Part shown: one piece after another, positions 11,249-23,349 of the stretch | Layout of the letters: every line of letters starts with the position of its first letter | Position numbering within the stretch: position 1 is the first letter of the stretch | Position numbers and translations under genes: made by a program | The notes under the pieces: generated by a model | What the model saw: only the letters and a program-made list of their open reading frames with translations | What the model was told of the DNA's origin: nothing | Databases searched by the model: none | Origin: Volvariella volvacea V23 | Taxonomy: Eukaryota > Basidiomycota > Agaricomycetes > Agaricales > Pluteaceae | Length of the DNA: 64,000 nucleotides | Assembly (NCBI GenBank): GCA_000349905.1 | Contig: KB722758.1 | Location: 446,981 to 510,980 of the forward strand | Reading direction: 5' to 3'

Positions 11249-11851
11249 ATGATTGCTGGCTCAAGTACCTGGCAACATACACAAGAAGGCGCACCACACG
11301 TGCACATTCGTGCCCCTTTGTTGAGTCCGCGATGGCTGACAGATGGTTCCGACTTGGTCAACACAGGGCTTGAAGTTCTTGTGGACAATTACACGCACCA
11401 ATTCATTTCCTCTGATCGAACAGCGCTCCACGCTTTAAGGACCCTATCCTCTCCTTTTACCGGGAGTATGGGTTGGTTTTTGGTGATGGGAATTCTCGTA
11501 TTTGTGGTCATGACGAGCACCCTCACCCGCATCGTGTGTTACAAGGCGATCGAAAAGCAGCGATTCCTAGATTTATTCCTACACCCGTATCGAAAATCGT
11601 CTACGCCCACTGAAACTGGCCCTAATAACCAGCCTTCTCCGCAGATATATCCTGTGCCACTTTTTGTGTTGATACCCGTTAGTCGCGGAGGGAGCGCGAC
11701 TTTTAGTAAGCCAGCAACACGGGTCCAAAGTTTACAAGTGCCACAGGCAAACGTGGTCGCGCTTTTCACAACACCGGCGAACATTGCGAGTAATTCTTCC
11801 ATCGTCCATTTAAAACCTAGTGTAGATAGTGTCGGTTCCGTGCACCAGTAA
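11249..11851 (+). CDS. Unassigned ORF with one predicted membrane helix
   Basis: The frame is open for 200 codons from the ATG at 11249. About residues 85-107 form a strong hydrophobic helix (GWFLVMGILVFVVM) followed by basic residues, so the product would be a single-pass membrane protein with a Pro/Ser/Thr-rich tail. I recognise no family. A similarly long ORF lies antisense (11539-12159, 206 codons) over the same bases, so at least one of the two is likely a chance frame. The lack of introns in 600 bp is unusual for this intron-rich window and argues against a conserved gene. Confidence 0.3.
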   Translation: MIAGSSTWQHTQEGAPHVHIRAPLLSPRWLTDGSDLVNTGLEVLVDNYTHQFISSDRTALHALRTLSSPFTGSMGWFLVMGILVFVVMTSTLTRIVCYKAIEKQRFLDLFLHPYRKSSTPTETGPNNQPSPQIYPVPLFVLIPVSRGGSATFSKPATRVQSLQVPQANVVALFTTPANIASNSSIVHLKPSVDSVGSVHQ

Positions 11852-12465
11852 TCTATCACTCGAAGAACCAATGAAAAAGTTTTCATTCTAGCAACAGGTG
11901 CAACCTGCATGTGGTTTTGTTTGTGTACTATGTTGAAGCAAAAGAGGTAACATTCAATCATGACGAAACTCCGCGCACAATTAAGACTGCGTAACGACTT
12001 AGTATTTACTCGGGACCCCTCATGTCCTGATTGATCGACACTTACCTCCTTACCTCCCGCAACGGCAGCTAGCCAAAACCTGCAGTGAGAACATACACAC
12101 TTGTATCTCCACTTTACCGCATCGCACTCATGGTGTCCGGATTCCTGATTCGAGGCCAATCTACCATAATGGCATCTACCGTCGTTGCAGTAGAACTCAT
12201 TCCTTTTTTTTCATTGCATTTTACTTATTTATTTATTTGAGGTCTATAATAATAGAGTCGTGCATGGAAGCTTTGAAGGGTCTTCTCTACCCTCAAAATT
12301 CTATCCCTTCCTTCCCTCTGCCTAGCCTCTTATAAAATAAAACCACACCGTGGCTAACCGTCCTACCCACCAAATCGTTGGTGCTTACAAGCTGTCTGAA
12401 TATTCTCACTTTCAGGTATACCGGTTTGGCCATGCACAACAACAGAACTGACTTTGCGTAGGCAT
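11852..12465. other. Intergenic region with AT-rich tract and candidate promoter
   Basis: Contains a T-run followed by TTTATTTATTTATTTG at about 12220-12240 and a pyrimidine-rich stretch before a TATA-like element. Part of it is antisense to the 206-codon minus-strand ORF described under 11249-11851. Confidence 0.4.
12331..12337 (+). promoter_or_regulatory. Candidate TATA box for the orphan membrane protein
   Basis: TATAAAA lies 135 bp upstream of the ATG at 12466, after a pyrimidine-rich stretch. Positional inference only. Confidence 0.4.
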
Positions 12466-13186
12466 ATGATCATTATGACACTCAAGGCGTGGGGGAGCTG
12501 TGCTTTAACTCTGTTATACGTCACCCTGCACGGATTCGTACCAGTCTTGTATCCCGCCTCAACATTTGGATACCTTGATCAGGAGTGCAAGACACTAGAC
12601 TCAGAGCTTGTTGTAAAAACTCTTATTATCCATTACGAGCTTTTGAGGAAGGGGAGTGTGGTCTTGCTCGCGTATGTCACTTCTTTTGCGGTATTCTTCG
12701 CTCCATTTTATTGTTTACTTGCAGAACCTCCCTTGGATTCTTGCAGGTCTGGAACGGCCTGTCCATACACCACTATGGCCTCGGAGTAATTATCTGCTCT
12801 CTCGGTGCAGGCATAATGGCAACTGTTTGCATACTCAAAACGCCTTTTTTCGTGGGCGAAATAAAATCAATGGACGTCCAACGTCCGTCCTTGGCCAACA
12901 CTGTATTTAATCAGTGGTGCATCCTTTCAATACCTATGAGCTGGTTCTGTCGGTGAGTGGCATATTCTTCATATATTGATGTTCCTCATGTATTTCGCTT
13001 TCCTTAAGGGCGACATTTTTGTTTTGTATTACAACCTTCTCGATCGTCTGGGAATACACCCCGGCCTCACAAAGCATTGTTCTAAAAGCATTTCTATCAG
13101 CGTTGCCGTTATTGATTGTTTTTGACGTGTTTTTGATCGGTATTGCCTTCCGGTCTACCACCAACCTCTCCGCAAAATCTCCTTAA
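12466..13186 (+). CDS. Orphan multi-pass membrane protein, function unknown
   Basis: Three exons (12466-12671, 12725-12952, 13009-13186) with good GT-AG borders keep one frame and give 203 aa. Four hydrophobic helices are visible: near residues 8-28 (CALTLLYVTLHGFVPVLY), about 85-107 (YGLGVIICSLGAGIMATVCI), about 140-158 (ATFLFCITTFSIVW) and about 170-192 (AFLSALPLLIVFDVFLIGIAF). There are no motifs that point to an activity. It resembles the small lineage-specific membrane proteins common in Agaricomycetes, but I recognise no named family. The start is the first ATG in frame; a second Met lies three codons later. It is followed closely by a tRNA gene on the same strand. Preserved frame across two introns supports a real gene. 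Confidence 0.6.
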
Positions 13187-13391
13187 TTCTCGATTTAGTC
13201 CGCGTCCGCAAGCGCAAGTCCTAATTTATTTTTCTTTCATCATTGATTGGTCAAGTCGTTTTGATATGGCTTATATGTTGTATGGTTTGCACCTATGATT
13301 TTGTACTACTAGCGTATGCGTCTATGCCTGCACCTTACATGCACAAAAGCATAGCCACGGATGTATTAATCTCACGTAGTTGTTTCAACAG

Positions 13392-13481
13392 GTCCCCGTC
13401 GATTAGTGGTTAAATCATCTCGTTGTGGTTGCGCTGTAACATAGCTCCGAGAAGCCGGAGGTTCGAATCCTCCCCGGGACA
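13392..13481 (+). tRNA. tRNA-His (GTG) with an 18-nt intron
   Basis: The cloverleaf folds as follows: acceptor GTCCCCG with CCGGGAC; D stem GAT/ATC around TAGTGGTTAA; anticodon stem TCTCG/CGAGA; T stem GGAGG/CCTCC with loop TTCGAAT; discriminator A at 13481. The anticodon GTG is at 13425-13427. An 18-nt intron (13429-13446) sits after position 37, the canonical site. One acceptor pair is C-C (position 6:67). No encoded G-1 is needed because eukaryotes add it after transcription. Confidence 0.85.
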
Positions 13482-13486
13482 TTTTT
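13482..13486 (+). terminator. RNA polymerase III terminator of tRNA-His
   Basis: A run of five Ts directly follows the discriminator base, the standard Pol III stop signal. Confidence 0.8.
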
Positions 13487-13765
13487 ACTAACAACCATTT
13501 TCGCATGCATAGTTCCCCTCGTAATTTTTTTGCAATGGAGGACCTTACTGGCGTTGCTCTTGTTCCAACACAAATTGCATTGCACTCGAGTTAGGCAAAA
13601 ACATAGTAACCACATCGGTAACTATAAGCTGTGTTAAATGCCGTTCTAGCTCAGTAAGAAACGTGGGCAGGGCGAACAATTATGATTATTCTACATAGAT
13701 GGTAGGCAGTAGAGAAGAAGACCCATGAGATAAGAAATGAGAATGGATTGTTTATGATCGTCAAT

Positions 13766-16700
13766 TTACTCCCAGGATGGTGATGCTTGGTAGGAGTGAC
13801 TGCGTGCTGTGCCGTTTTGCGCGGGGCTGGATGGTGACCAGCTTGGCGAGGTCGGGCTATAAGCGGGAGATGCGGGCGCTGTCAACCAGCGCAGTGAATA
13901 TCTGTATGAAGTAACCAGCTAGGGGAATACTTACAATATGCAGGAGCTACAAAAAGGAGAACAGGTAAGCGGCGTTCGAGGGTAGTTTATGTACTTGTAC
14001 TTACAGGCTGGTGAATATGTGGGTGACGTCGGGGCTGAGAAAGCAGGGTAAATGCGGGTTAGCTGAAACTTGGGTGGGTACTTACAGTATTTGGGAGAGG
14101 AGGGTGAAGCCATAGGGGAGGTAGGCGAGTACTTGGGTGATGATGGGGATAATTGGGCAGGCGCTATAGAAAGTGTTAGGCTTTTGTTTAATTTATGAAC
14201 TATCGAGAACTTACAAGCTACATTGGAAGAGGTGCAGAGGGCGACGAGTTAGTAAATTAGGAAAGCAAACGGCAATAAAATACTTGCTTGGGGAGTCTGT
14301 CGAAATATGAGTCAGTAATCATCAATAAGGTGGTATGATCGTCCAGCTTACATCGTGGGGATGCAGGGCTGAAAGACGGGCTCGTGGGTGAATAGCGGGG
14401 AGAAGTAGGGCTGAACGATGGGGATTGAGGGCTATACCGGGGCGATGTCGGTGAAAATGAGGGCGACGTTGGCGAATACCTAGGGCTGGTGGGTGAATAA
14501 GTCGGTGACGTAAGATTGAGTGCGGGGGAAGTAGGTGAGTATGTCGGAGACGTTGCTCCACGCGAGTAGAAGGGAGAAGTGGGGTAGGGGGAGGTTCCGA
14601 AGGGTGATGTTGCGCCGCCGAACGGAGATTGTGGGACAAAACTTGGCGAAGTGGGTGAGTAGACATTGGGCGAACTCGGACTGTAGCCAGGACCTCCAGG
14701 AGACATCGCTCCAGCACCAAGCGGGCTCTGCCCGTAGCCAAGATAAGGGAAGTTGGCCGCATCTTCACCACCATTGGCGGCCAGAGGAGAGAACGCTGCC
14801 TGGTCACCCTTGAATAGGCCTTCTTGCCAGACCGGAGAGTTGGTATCGTAAGGCGTCATTGCAACCTGACCAGGTGTCATACCACCATCAATGTGTGCCG
14901 CTAACATAGTTTGGACGGGGAGTCGGTGATCTACGATCGCGTCCTTCAGCATGTCGATATCCAGTGCCACATCGAAGGCCCCAGTTCCCATGGGTGCCAT
15001 CTGACCAAACATGACATTCTCCGCAATGCCGTGGCAATCATCCTTCTCCCCAACAGCCGCAGCTTCCATCAAAATTTCGACGGTTTCCTCGAATGAGCAG
15101 CGCATAAGAGCACCAGTATCTGCACGATTAATACCGTGCCGAGTAATGGCCATGAGACTGCCGCGGTGCGTCATGAGATCGCAAAGAAGGGCGAGGTGAC
15201 GATAGTTAACATATGAGCCATCAAACTCGATGACGCCACGCAATTCTCGCATAATTGCGGCCCGCGCAGCCTCGATACCTAAAACCTTGAAAATCTCGAC
15301 GCAGCTGTTAGAGTACGTCCGTGTGAAATCGACTCCTTCGATGCACATCACGGTTTTGAGATTGACGCCATCTGTTTCTAGCACCCACTCCTTGTTCTTA
15401 TTTGAGATTGCACCGTCGGGCGTGACGACTACTTTGTCTTGCTCGGTAAGGAAGACACGCTTAATGCCCTCCACGCCACGAAGACTAACAGAATTGAGCA
15501 TGGTATTTTCCAGCTGGCGCAAGAAAATATCTTCTTCCACACTACCTGTGCCATCCTCATCCTTATCTGCACCGCCCAACACTCGACAACGAATGATCAG
15601 CTTCTCCGAGTTGTCTTCACTCCAGATGACAAACAGATCCGTTTTAAAGCATTCTGAGATACGACCTGCGACGTAGTGCATCGTGAGCTTACGATCGATC
15701 ATCTTTGCACGATCGAGCTCCAAACGCAACAACCAAGGGGACATGAGGTGCAGTTTTCCTTCAATATCTTCATCTGGAATAGCGAAGAACGACTCGACAA
15801 AAACGGAATCTTCCTCTATGATCGTGCTAGCTGGATCTGGATCATACCAGATCTCAACTGCAGCTGTGACTGTCCGTAGTGATGTGTACGCCAGTTCTTG
15901 CTGGACGTTCTTCGCGAGTGACGGATCCTTGCTGATGTGAGGCTCAAGATAGACAGTAAGAGAGGGTGTTTTGATGTTCGTGGCGACATTGATGATCTCC
16001 TTGAGACGGGGTACACCAAGCGTAACGTTTTTACTCGATACACCAGCATAGTGGAAGGTATTTAGTGTCATTTGGGTTGCAGGTTCACCAATAGACTGAG
16101 CAGCGAGGGTACCGCACATCTCCCCTGGGTGCGCTATTGACTGGTTGAACTTCGACTCAACTTCACCAAGCACCCAATCAAACGCCTCCCTTGTAAGATG
16201 GTGCTGCTCCAGCACTCGCCTTGTAGCGAAAGTTGCTCGAAGGTGCATACGAAAGTTGAGTGTTGCGTTCGCTTGAGCCTCTTTGCTCATAGGATCGTCT
16301 CCGCGGACAACGATCAACCGTTTCGTCAACTCCCTCACGGCGTCCACGATATATGCAGGCTCCAGGTCGCTCGGCTTCCGTCGGTCGATGTGGAAAATTT
16401 GAGTGGCATTTTGCACAATACGATGGAGGTTAACGGGTAGATAGTGTGGTGTAGTCGTGGAAGTACGAGGGAATACGAATGTGCGGAGCAGGCGACGATC
16501 CTCTTCCAATTGCTTGTATTCTTCGTCCAGCTTTGCCTGTAGCTCCAGAGAGCTATCATCGATCCCAACCTGCAGGACGCCAGGGAGGAAACCGCCCTTA
16601 GGATCTGTGACATCGACTCGATAGGTGTGGAAGAAATCTTTGTCGTTCATGCCGAACGTATCGATATTCTGACGTTCAATGAACGCTCCATCCATACCGT

Positions 16701-19700
16701 CTTCGCCATAGACAAATTGAATTAAGTCACCCAACGAGTTCCGCACCGTGCCGTCATAATGAACCATCACATCCTCCAGTGCCTTCACCAATCTGCGCTG
16801 AATGTAACCTGTTTCGGCTGTCTTGACCGCAGTGTCGATCAAACCTTCTCGACCAGCCATCGCATGGAAGAAGAATTCTTGAGGAGTAAGCCCACGAAGG
16901 TATGAGTTCTCAACGAACCCACGGGACTCAGGACTAAAGTCGTCTTTGGTGAAATGAGGTAATGTTCGATGTTTGAAGCCAAAGGGAATTCGTCGACCTT
17001 CGACGGATTGTTGACCTACACAGACGGACATTTGGGAGATGTTGATGAAAGAACCCTTGGAGCCGGCGACCACCATCTGCTTGACATTATTGTCCTCCTT
17101 CAGGTTGTTTTGTGCGTATCGACCGGATGTATCACGAGCCAAGTTCAGCTCTCGTTCAACCTTGCTTTCAAAGGATTCTCGAATCGTCATACCAGGTAAG
17201 GGTTTGAGTTGGTCCTGGTAAGCGTCTTCTATAATTCTTTGCACTTTCTCCTTACTCTCCGCGATTGTCTTCGTAATATGGGACATTGTCTTCTGGTCCG
17301 CGATAGTGTCGCCAATACCGATGCTGAAACCGTTATGGAAGAGCCAATAATTGACAACCATTTGAAGGCCGGTGAATAGTTGCTTCGTCGCTTCAGGTCC
17401 TTTTTCGCGGAAGCAAACATGAACGAGACCACCCTGCGAAGCTCCAACAGTCTTCTTTTCCACGATACCAAAAATGAGGTCTCCGTTCTCTATTAGAACA
17501 CCATCATCAAAGACGGGATTTGACGATCGCGGATCAGGAGCACGATGAATATTGATACCACGAGGGATAGTTAGACTCAGGATCTGCTTCCCTGTCCATA
17601 GCGGTTTCGGCTTAATAATAGCTGGTATGGGAACAGTTCCATCCCAGTCTGGTACCCAAAGTAGGATGTTTTGCACTTGATTCCAATCGAGGAAAGTATC
17701 GCGCAGGGTGAATTTACGGATACCGCACAGTGTATCTTGTACGATCCCCATAACAGGCTTGTTGGCTTGGGGCGAGATGATCTGTGACAGGAGATAAGTA
17801 TTTATAAAACAACAATTGTAGTAGCATACCTGTCGGGGTACCCATGCAACTTGGGCCAATTCTGCACGAGTTTCTTCGCTCTGTGGGACACTTCGAAGAA
17901 TATAGGCACCGAGTATTGAAAGCAACTAAAACAGTACTTACTGCATGTTCATCTCATCACCATCGAAATCCGCGTTGTACGGAGGAGTACTGCCAAAAGT
18001 TCAACAACTAGACCTTAAACCCGCCTATTCCGCTCGACTTACACAGAGAGATTTAACCGGAAAGCTGTTGTAAAACGTTCAGAGTGAGGAATAGTCAACG
18101 CTTGAACCGATATTACATACTAGAGTAGGGCATCAGCTTAACCCGATGACTCATCATACTCATCTTGTGCAAACTTGGTTGCCGATTGAACAAGACATAA
18201 CTATTGCGGGTCTGTTGAGTGAGGTGCAAACCCAAGAGCGAATCCAGCTTACTCTCCGTCCTTAAGGTGTCGTTCAACGATCCAACCATACTGTAGGTGT
18301 GCATCGGCACGCTTGTTGTATCGCAAGTCAATACGTTCACCGGTGTCCCGAACAACATATCTTGCTCCTGGGTATACTGTTGGCCCATTTCGTACCAACT
18401 CCTGCAGATATGCGATGTTGTAGGGGGTCACTTAAGAAGGTGTGAGTAATCATCTAGGCTAAATACCAAGCTATCGTACCTCGTTCTGGGAATGTCAAGT
18501 TCATTGCGATACTTCTCGGGACCCCGACTTCATCTAACTCCAAATTGGGGTCTCCCGTAATGACAGTACGAGCAGAGAAATCCACTCGCTTTCCCATCAA
18601 GTTGCCACGCAACCGCCCCTCCTTACCCTTCAGCCTGGCTCTTATTGCCTTCACTGGTCTCCCGGACTTCTGCAATGCTTGAGGAATACCCGCAATATCA
18701 TTATCCATATAAGTTGCCACATGGAACTATGTTCCCGCAGTTCAACTTCCGTCGACACTGAAAACATGAAACCGTGTGGTAACCTACCTGGAGCAACTGC
18801 TCGAACTCCGTGATAATGTGTGCAGGTGCGCCGTCTTGTTCGCATCTTCGTACGTTGGCAGATGCCTTGATGATGTCGCCAAGCTTGTAGGTCAGGTCAT
18901 CTTCGCTTCGCATTGCTCCACCATCGACTGCTATACTTGGTCGGACAGGGGGAGGAGGGACAGGGAGTACGGTCAAGATCATCCATTCTGGGCGTGCATA
19001 GGCATCCGATAGACCTAACAGATGCAAATCGGAATCTGACATCTTTTTGAAAGTTGTGTAAACCTCGGATGGCGTAAATAGGCGCTTATCCGGTTGTAAT
19101 GACTTGATCTCCTGGAACAGCGATGTGGTTAATACGCAAAAGCGAGTGCCAATGCTACTCCATTCAACTAACCTCATCGTCGTCCTTTGGTTTCTTGTAC
19201 TGCACGAATAGCTTCAAGCCTTCTTTTCTAATTTGTGGCTGTATATGACCACATCCTCCGTGACCTTTCTTCTCGTCTGGATCGGGCTCAACGCCCTCAT
19301 CTTTGGGGTCATCCGGTTCGCAAACCATCTTGGTTTTGCAGTGCCCCCACACGACGGCCATTCGGGCTTTGGGATCCCTTATGTGGCGTATTTTCTCCGC
19401 GAAGCTGGAGTCGTTCTTACAAAGTGAAGGAAATGGCACAGGCAGACGTTGATTGGAACAAGATCATCGTGAAATGCAAATGAATATGTCAGCATTTGAT
19501 CTATTTCGAAGCTGGATACACCCTCTAAAACCCCAACCCGCAACTCCAACAGCATTAAGAAAAAGTGGTTCTCAAAGTCGCGAGGTGGTGGGACACAAAA
19601 TAAGTAAGTAAGAGAGACAGAGCTCACAATATCAGCCTTCAATTTGCCGCAGTTCACACATATACACTCCAAGATTTTCTTGACCTTCACGATGAAGCCT

Positions 19701-20100
19701 AGGCGAATACAAGTTAGTAGCTCATCCCACCCCTCCAAATGGTAAAAAAAAAAACGGACCTGGATGGAAGACAGGTCGTGCCAACTCAATGTGACCAAAG
19801 TGGCCTGGACATTCTGCCATCCCCTCACCACACGTCTGACACTTGAAATTTCGGTCAATTGTCCCCATCCGTGGATCCATTAAACCTCCAGTCTTGGGCT
19901 TGTGAGTCGTTTCGTCCATCACCTCCGGGTGCTCAATTTTAGCGACGGAGTAAGCTTTCTGTAGTTGAGAGATAAAAATCCGGAGGTGGCACGGGACAAG
20001 CTGAAAAACTCACAATCTCCTCTGGTGATAGAATCCCAAACTGAACCTCCTTGACCTTGCGGACTGGAGCCGCCGAGAATGCAAATTGATGCCCAAGCAT
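13766..20100 (-). CDS. RPB1: RNA polymerase II largest subunit
   Basis: Catalytic subunit of nuclear RNA polymerase II. Exons: 20014-20100, 19760-19958, 19628-19698, 19173-19415, 18788-19111, 18480-18726, 18253-18430, 18121-18200, 18043-18064, 17942-17989, 17830-17890, 14352-17781, 14086-14163, 14005-14034, 13935-13946 and 13766-13878. Together they keep one frame of 1740 aa, the usual size. Landmarks: [15 protein letters not shown] at the start, a zinc-binding [32 protein letters not shown], the catalytic metal loop [12 protein letters not shown] built across an exon border, [12 protein letters not shown], and [17 protein letters not shown]. The CTD carries YSPTSPS-type heptads, many variant ([21 protein letters not shown]), and ends [16 protein letters not shown]. 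The CTD tail is split by phase-1 introns between Tyr1 and Ser2. The region 14164-14351 is spliced out in this model but contains exon-like fragments. The gene is divergent from VPS27. Confidence 0.95.
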
Positions 20101-20892
20101 GATTTCCCACTAATACACGCCGCAACGGGCGGAAGAGAATGAGAAAGAGCGATGGAGCAGGGAGTGGATGGTGGTTGCAGAACAACCAACGATGCAGAGC
20201 ATCATTCGGACTCCGCCCCAATCTCGGGGCCGTGTCACAGTGTGACCCGCGATGCTGGGTGTCACGCTGAGTCAACCAACATGCTGACTCGGACTCCAGC
20301 TGTGCTGAATAAAATCCTCGGCGACATCGCATTGGAATACGAGTAGACTACAGATGACCCAGAAATATCCTGAATCACTTCCTGCTACCGAGGCATATCA
20401 ACGAGCGATTCCTCGACGCGTCGGGTTTTGGCTCCTGTCCGGCCGATTTCAGACACCGAACCTGAAAGAATTTCAAAAGCCAGTCTTGTCTTCCGCGTTC
20501 ACAATAGACTGGACTACAATACGTTGTTCAGAGCGACCTCAACCGCCAGTCCGGCGCTCAATTACCAGATGACAGTGTAGAATGCCCTCCATTCCCACAT
20601 GACACCCTGCCGTTGCTAGCATTGTAACATGCAACACCGCTTGCGTGCATCTTGGCTGCTAAAAATTAGGCTTCCAGTCAGCTTAAAGAGACGTGACTAA
20701 GGTGTCAACTGTCTTTTTAGTATTTTCATCTTGGGAGTATGTAATGAAGCATGCAGTGGAAGAAACTGGAGGTTGCTGGAGGGCGGCTTAGTCAGCTTTG
20801 GTCACTTCGGTCGGCGCAGCGAGAAGTAGCGGCTCATCTTCAACTTCTGCCACAACCTTTCCTCCTTGCTCTCCTCGCTACTCGATTCGCCA
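20101..20892. other. Divergent intergenic region between RPB1 and VPS27
   Basis: About 790 bp with no recognised gene; ORFs at 20152-20346 and 20354-20572 are short and featureless. No clear TATA box. It presumably holds both promoters. Confidence 0.4.
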
Positions 20893-23349
20893 ATGTCTGG
20901 ACTTAGCGCTTGGATCTGGGGCAGCTCACAGATTGACGATGCCATAGGTAGGGCTTTTGCATTTACACTACATTTCCGCAGCACCCTCAACCTAGTTCTC
21001 AGAGAAGGCGACGTCAGAGTCGCTCCCAACCGGGGCAGAAGATATCGCATTGAACCTCGAGATATGTGACCAGATCCGCTCGAAATCTGCACCTCCAAAG
21101 GATGCGATGAAAGCACTGAAACGGCGCTTGAATCATAAGAATCCAAATGTCCAGCTCCTAGCATTGAGTGTACGTTAGTTGCCCTTTCTCTTTTTGCATT
21201 GCCACTGACTTCCGTTGTACAGCTCACTGACATTTGTATAAAGAACGGAGGGGATCCTTTTCTTGTAGAGATCGCTTCCCGGGAATTTATGGACAACCTA
21301 GTCTCCATCTTGAAGATGCCCACTCTCAATCACGACGTCAAGAACACTATGCTAAGGTTAATACAGAACTGGAGCATAGCTTTTGAAGGGAAGCCGGCGC
21401 TGAGTTACGTTGGACAAGTATATCGCACGTTGACTGGCGAAGGTCAGCCCCACTATATATTAGGTCTCAACATGCATTTATCTTTAGCAGGCTTCAAATT
21501 CCCCCCCAAGGACTTGACTGCATCAAGTTCAGCTATGGTAGATACACAGACTGCCCCAGAATGGATCGACTCGGATGTTTGTCTACGCTGTCGAACAGCA
21601 TTCACGTTCACCAATCGCAAGCACCATTGTCGTAACTGTGGCCAAGTGTTTGACCAGCAGTGCTCATCTAAATCACTTCCTCTACCACATTTCGGCATTA
21701 CTCAGGAAGTCAGAGTATGTGATGGATGCTACACTAAACTTACGAGAAAGGCAGACAAGATGTAAGTATCACATCATCTCCCGCTATTTACTTACTTGAC
21801 CACCATCCAGCGACCAAAAACCCCACCGTAACTCCTCAAACAACCAAGCTAACAGACATCGCAGCGCTAACGACTTAGCCGATGCAGAACTACAGCGTGC
21901 CATTCAGTTGTCCTTGCAGGAGATGAGTGGTGCAAACAGTCATGCTCGTCCTGGCTATACTCCCTCTCAACCACCCGAACAGAGATGGCAAGCTTCAGAG
22001 CCTCCTTTAGTGGATCGGAGCACCTACCCTACTACAGCCGATGAGGACGACGACCCAGACCTGAAGGCTGCGATCGAGGCTAGCTTGCGTGAAGCTAGCG
22101 CTCCTAAGCCTAGCGCACCTGCCGTGTTGGACACACCCAGAGCCGAATACCAGACATTCAACTATGATTCTGGTTACTCAGCCTCTCAGCCTGCAATTGT
22201 TCCTCCTCCTCCCTCAACACTACCTCGACTACCCAATTACGACCTGACGACACAAGAGACAGATTCGATTCTAACCTTCAACCAAACCATCGAGCAAGTT
22301 GAAGTACAGGGAGGGCGAGATATGTCACGATATCCGGCTGTAAATGAATTGTATGATAAGGCCAACAGTTTGAGACCAAAGCTGGCGCTTAGCTTAGATG
22401 ATACGGCTCGGAAAGAACGTATGTGCTGTCGTAATTTGACATTGAAATCCGTCTAACAATGTCATCAGAAATGTTGGCTGATATGAATGATAAGCTCTCC
22501 CAAGCTGTCAAGCTTTATGATCAGCTACTAACGGAGCAACTCGCCTATCCTCGCTGGCGTACCCAACCATCATACCAACAAGCAAACCCCACACCATCGT
22601 CTCCTTACAGTCAGACTCAGCAGGCACCATGGGCGTATCAAAGTCAACAACCTCCGTCTTCCCAGCCAACCTATGCATCACCCTCTCCGACCAACTCATA
22701 CCAATCGTATAGTCAAGTAGCGCAAGCAGAACAACCCCACCCAGCTCAGCAGTATTCGGAGGGACCACCTCCAGTCTCGCAACAATCGTTTACCCCCGTT
22801 TCCATTCAGCATCGCCTGCAATCCGCAAACGTCCCACCACCACCACAAGTTACCTCTTACCAACCCGCACCGTCACTTGCACCTTCAGCGCCGCCAGCCT
22901 CTATTTCCCCGCAACTCCCAGTACAGTCCCCACCTCCACTTCAAGCAGATTTGAATCGACAGTTTACTTCGATGAACTTACAGAGACATCATAGCGTTAA
23001 CGTTTCTTCAACTCCACTGGCTCCTGTGCTCCATGGCGTTAACCTGGCCAGAAGCAATACCATTTCTACATCCCCTTCAACCCTGCCACCCGCGGCCCAT
23101 GGACCCCTTCGGACAGCCAATCACTACCAGCACCAACAGCACCAACCACCACAACGCCAGAACAGTCAATATCAGCATAGTATGGCATCACCTCCCGCTC
23201 CTTCAAATGTCACCGCGCCATCGGCACTACCTCAATTCCCTGTGGCACCCACGTCTGCACCACAGACTTTCCCAATGTACGGTCCTTCAATACCGACAGG
23301 GATTGCCCAAGTAGAAGAGAGGAAGGAAGCGTTATTGATTGACCTCTAG
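20893..23349 (+). CDS. VPS27: ESCRT-0 subunit Vps27 (Hrs homologue)
   Basis: Vps27 recognises ubiquitinated cargo on endosomes and starts ESCRT sorting into multivesicular bodies. Five exons (20893-20947, 21003-21169, 21223-21761, 21811-22418, 22469-23349) give 749 aa. The order is: VHS domain (about 1-145; [23 protein letters not shown]), FYVE zinc finger (about 160-220) with the PI3P-binding RKHHCR motif and its cysteines, and two ubiquitin-interacting motifs ([29 protein letters not shown]). A helical Hse1-binding region and a long Pro/Gln/Ser-rich tail follow. The tail contains a PSAP motif, the type that binds Vps23/TSG101, and the protein ends in LLIDL, a clathrin-box match. The acceptor of exon 2 was chosen because only it gives the AIEKATSE frame of the VHS domain. 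Confidence 0.93.

Noticed and set aside
14352..14700. Regular repeats that could be mistaken for a satellite or CRISPR array
   Set aside because: They are degenerate codon repeats for YSPTSPS heptads of the RPB1 CTD in an open frame; there are no spacers.
14322..14807. Other-frame ORFs (161 and 92 codons) over the RPB1 CTD
   Set aside because: They are produced by the repeat codons of the real gene and have no domain.
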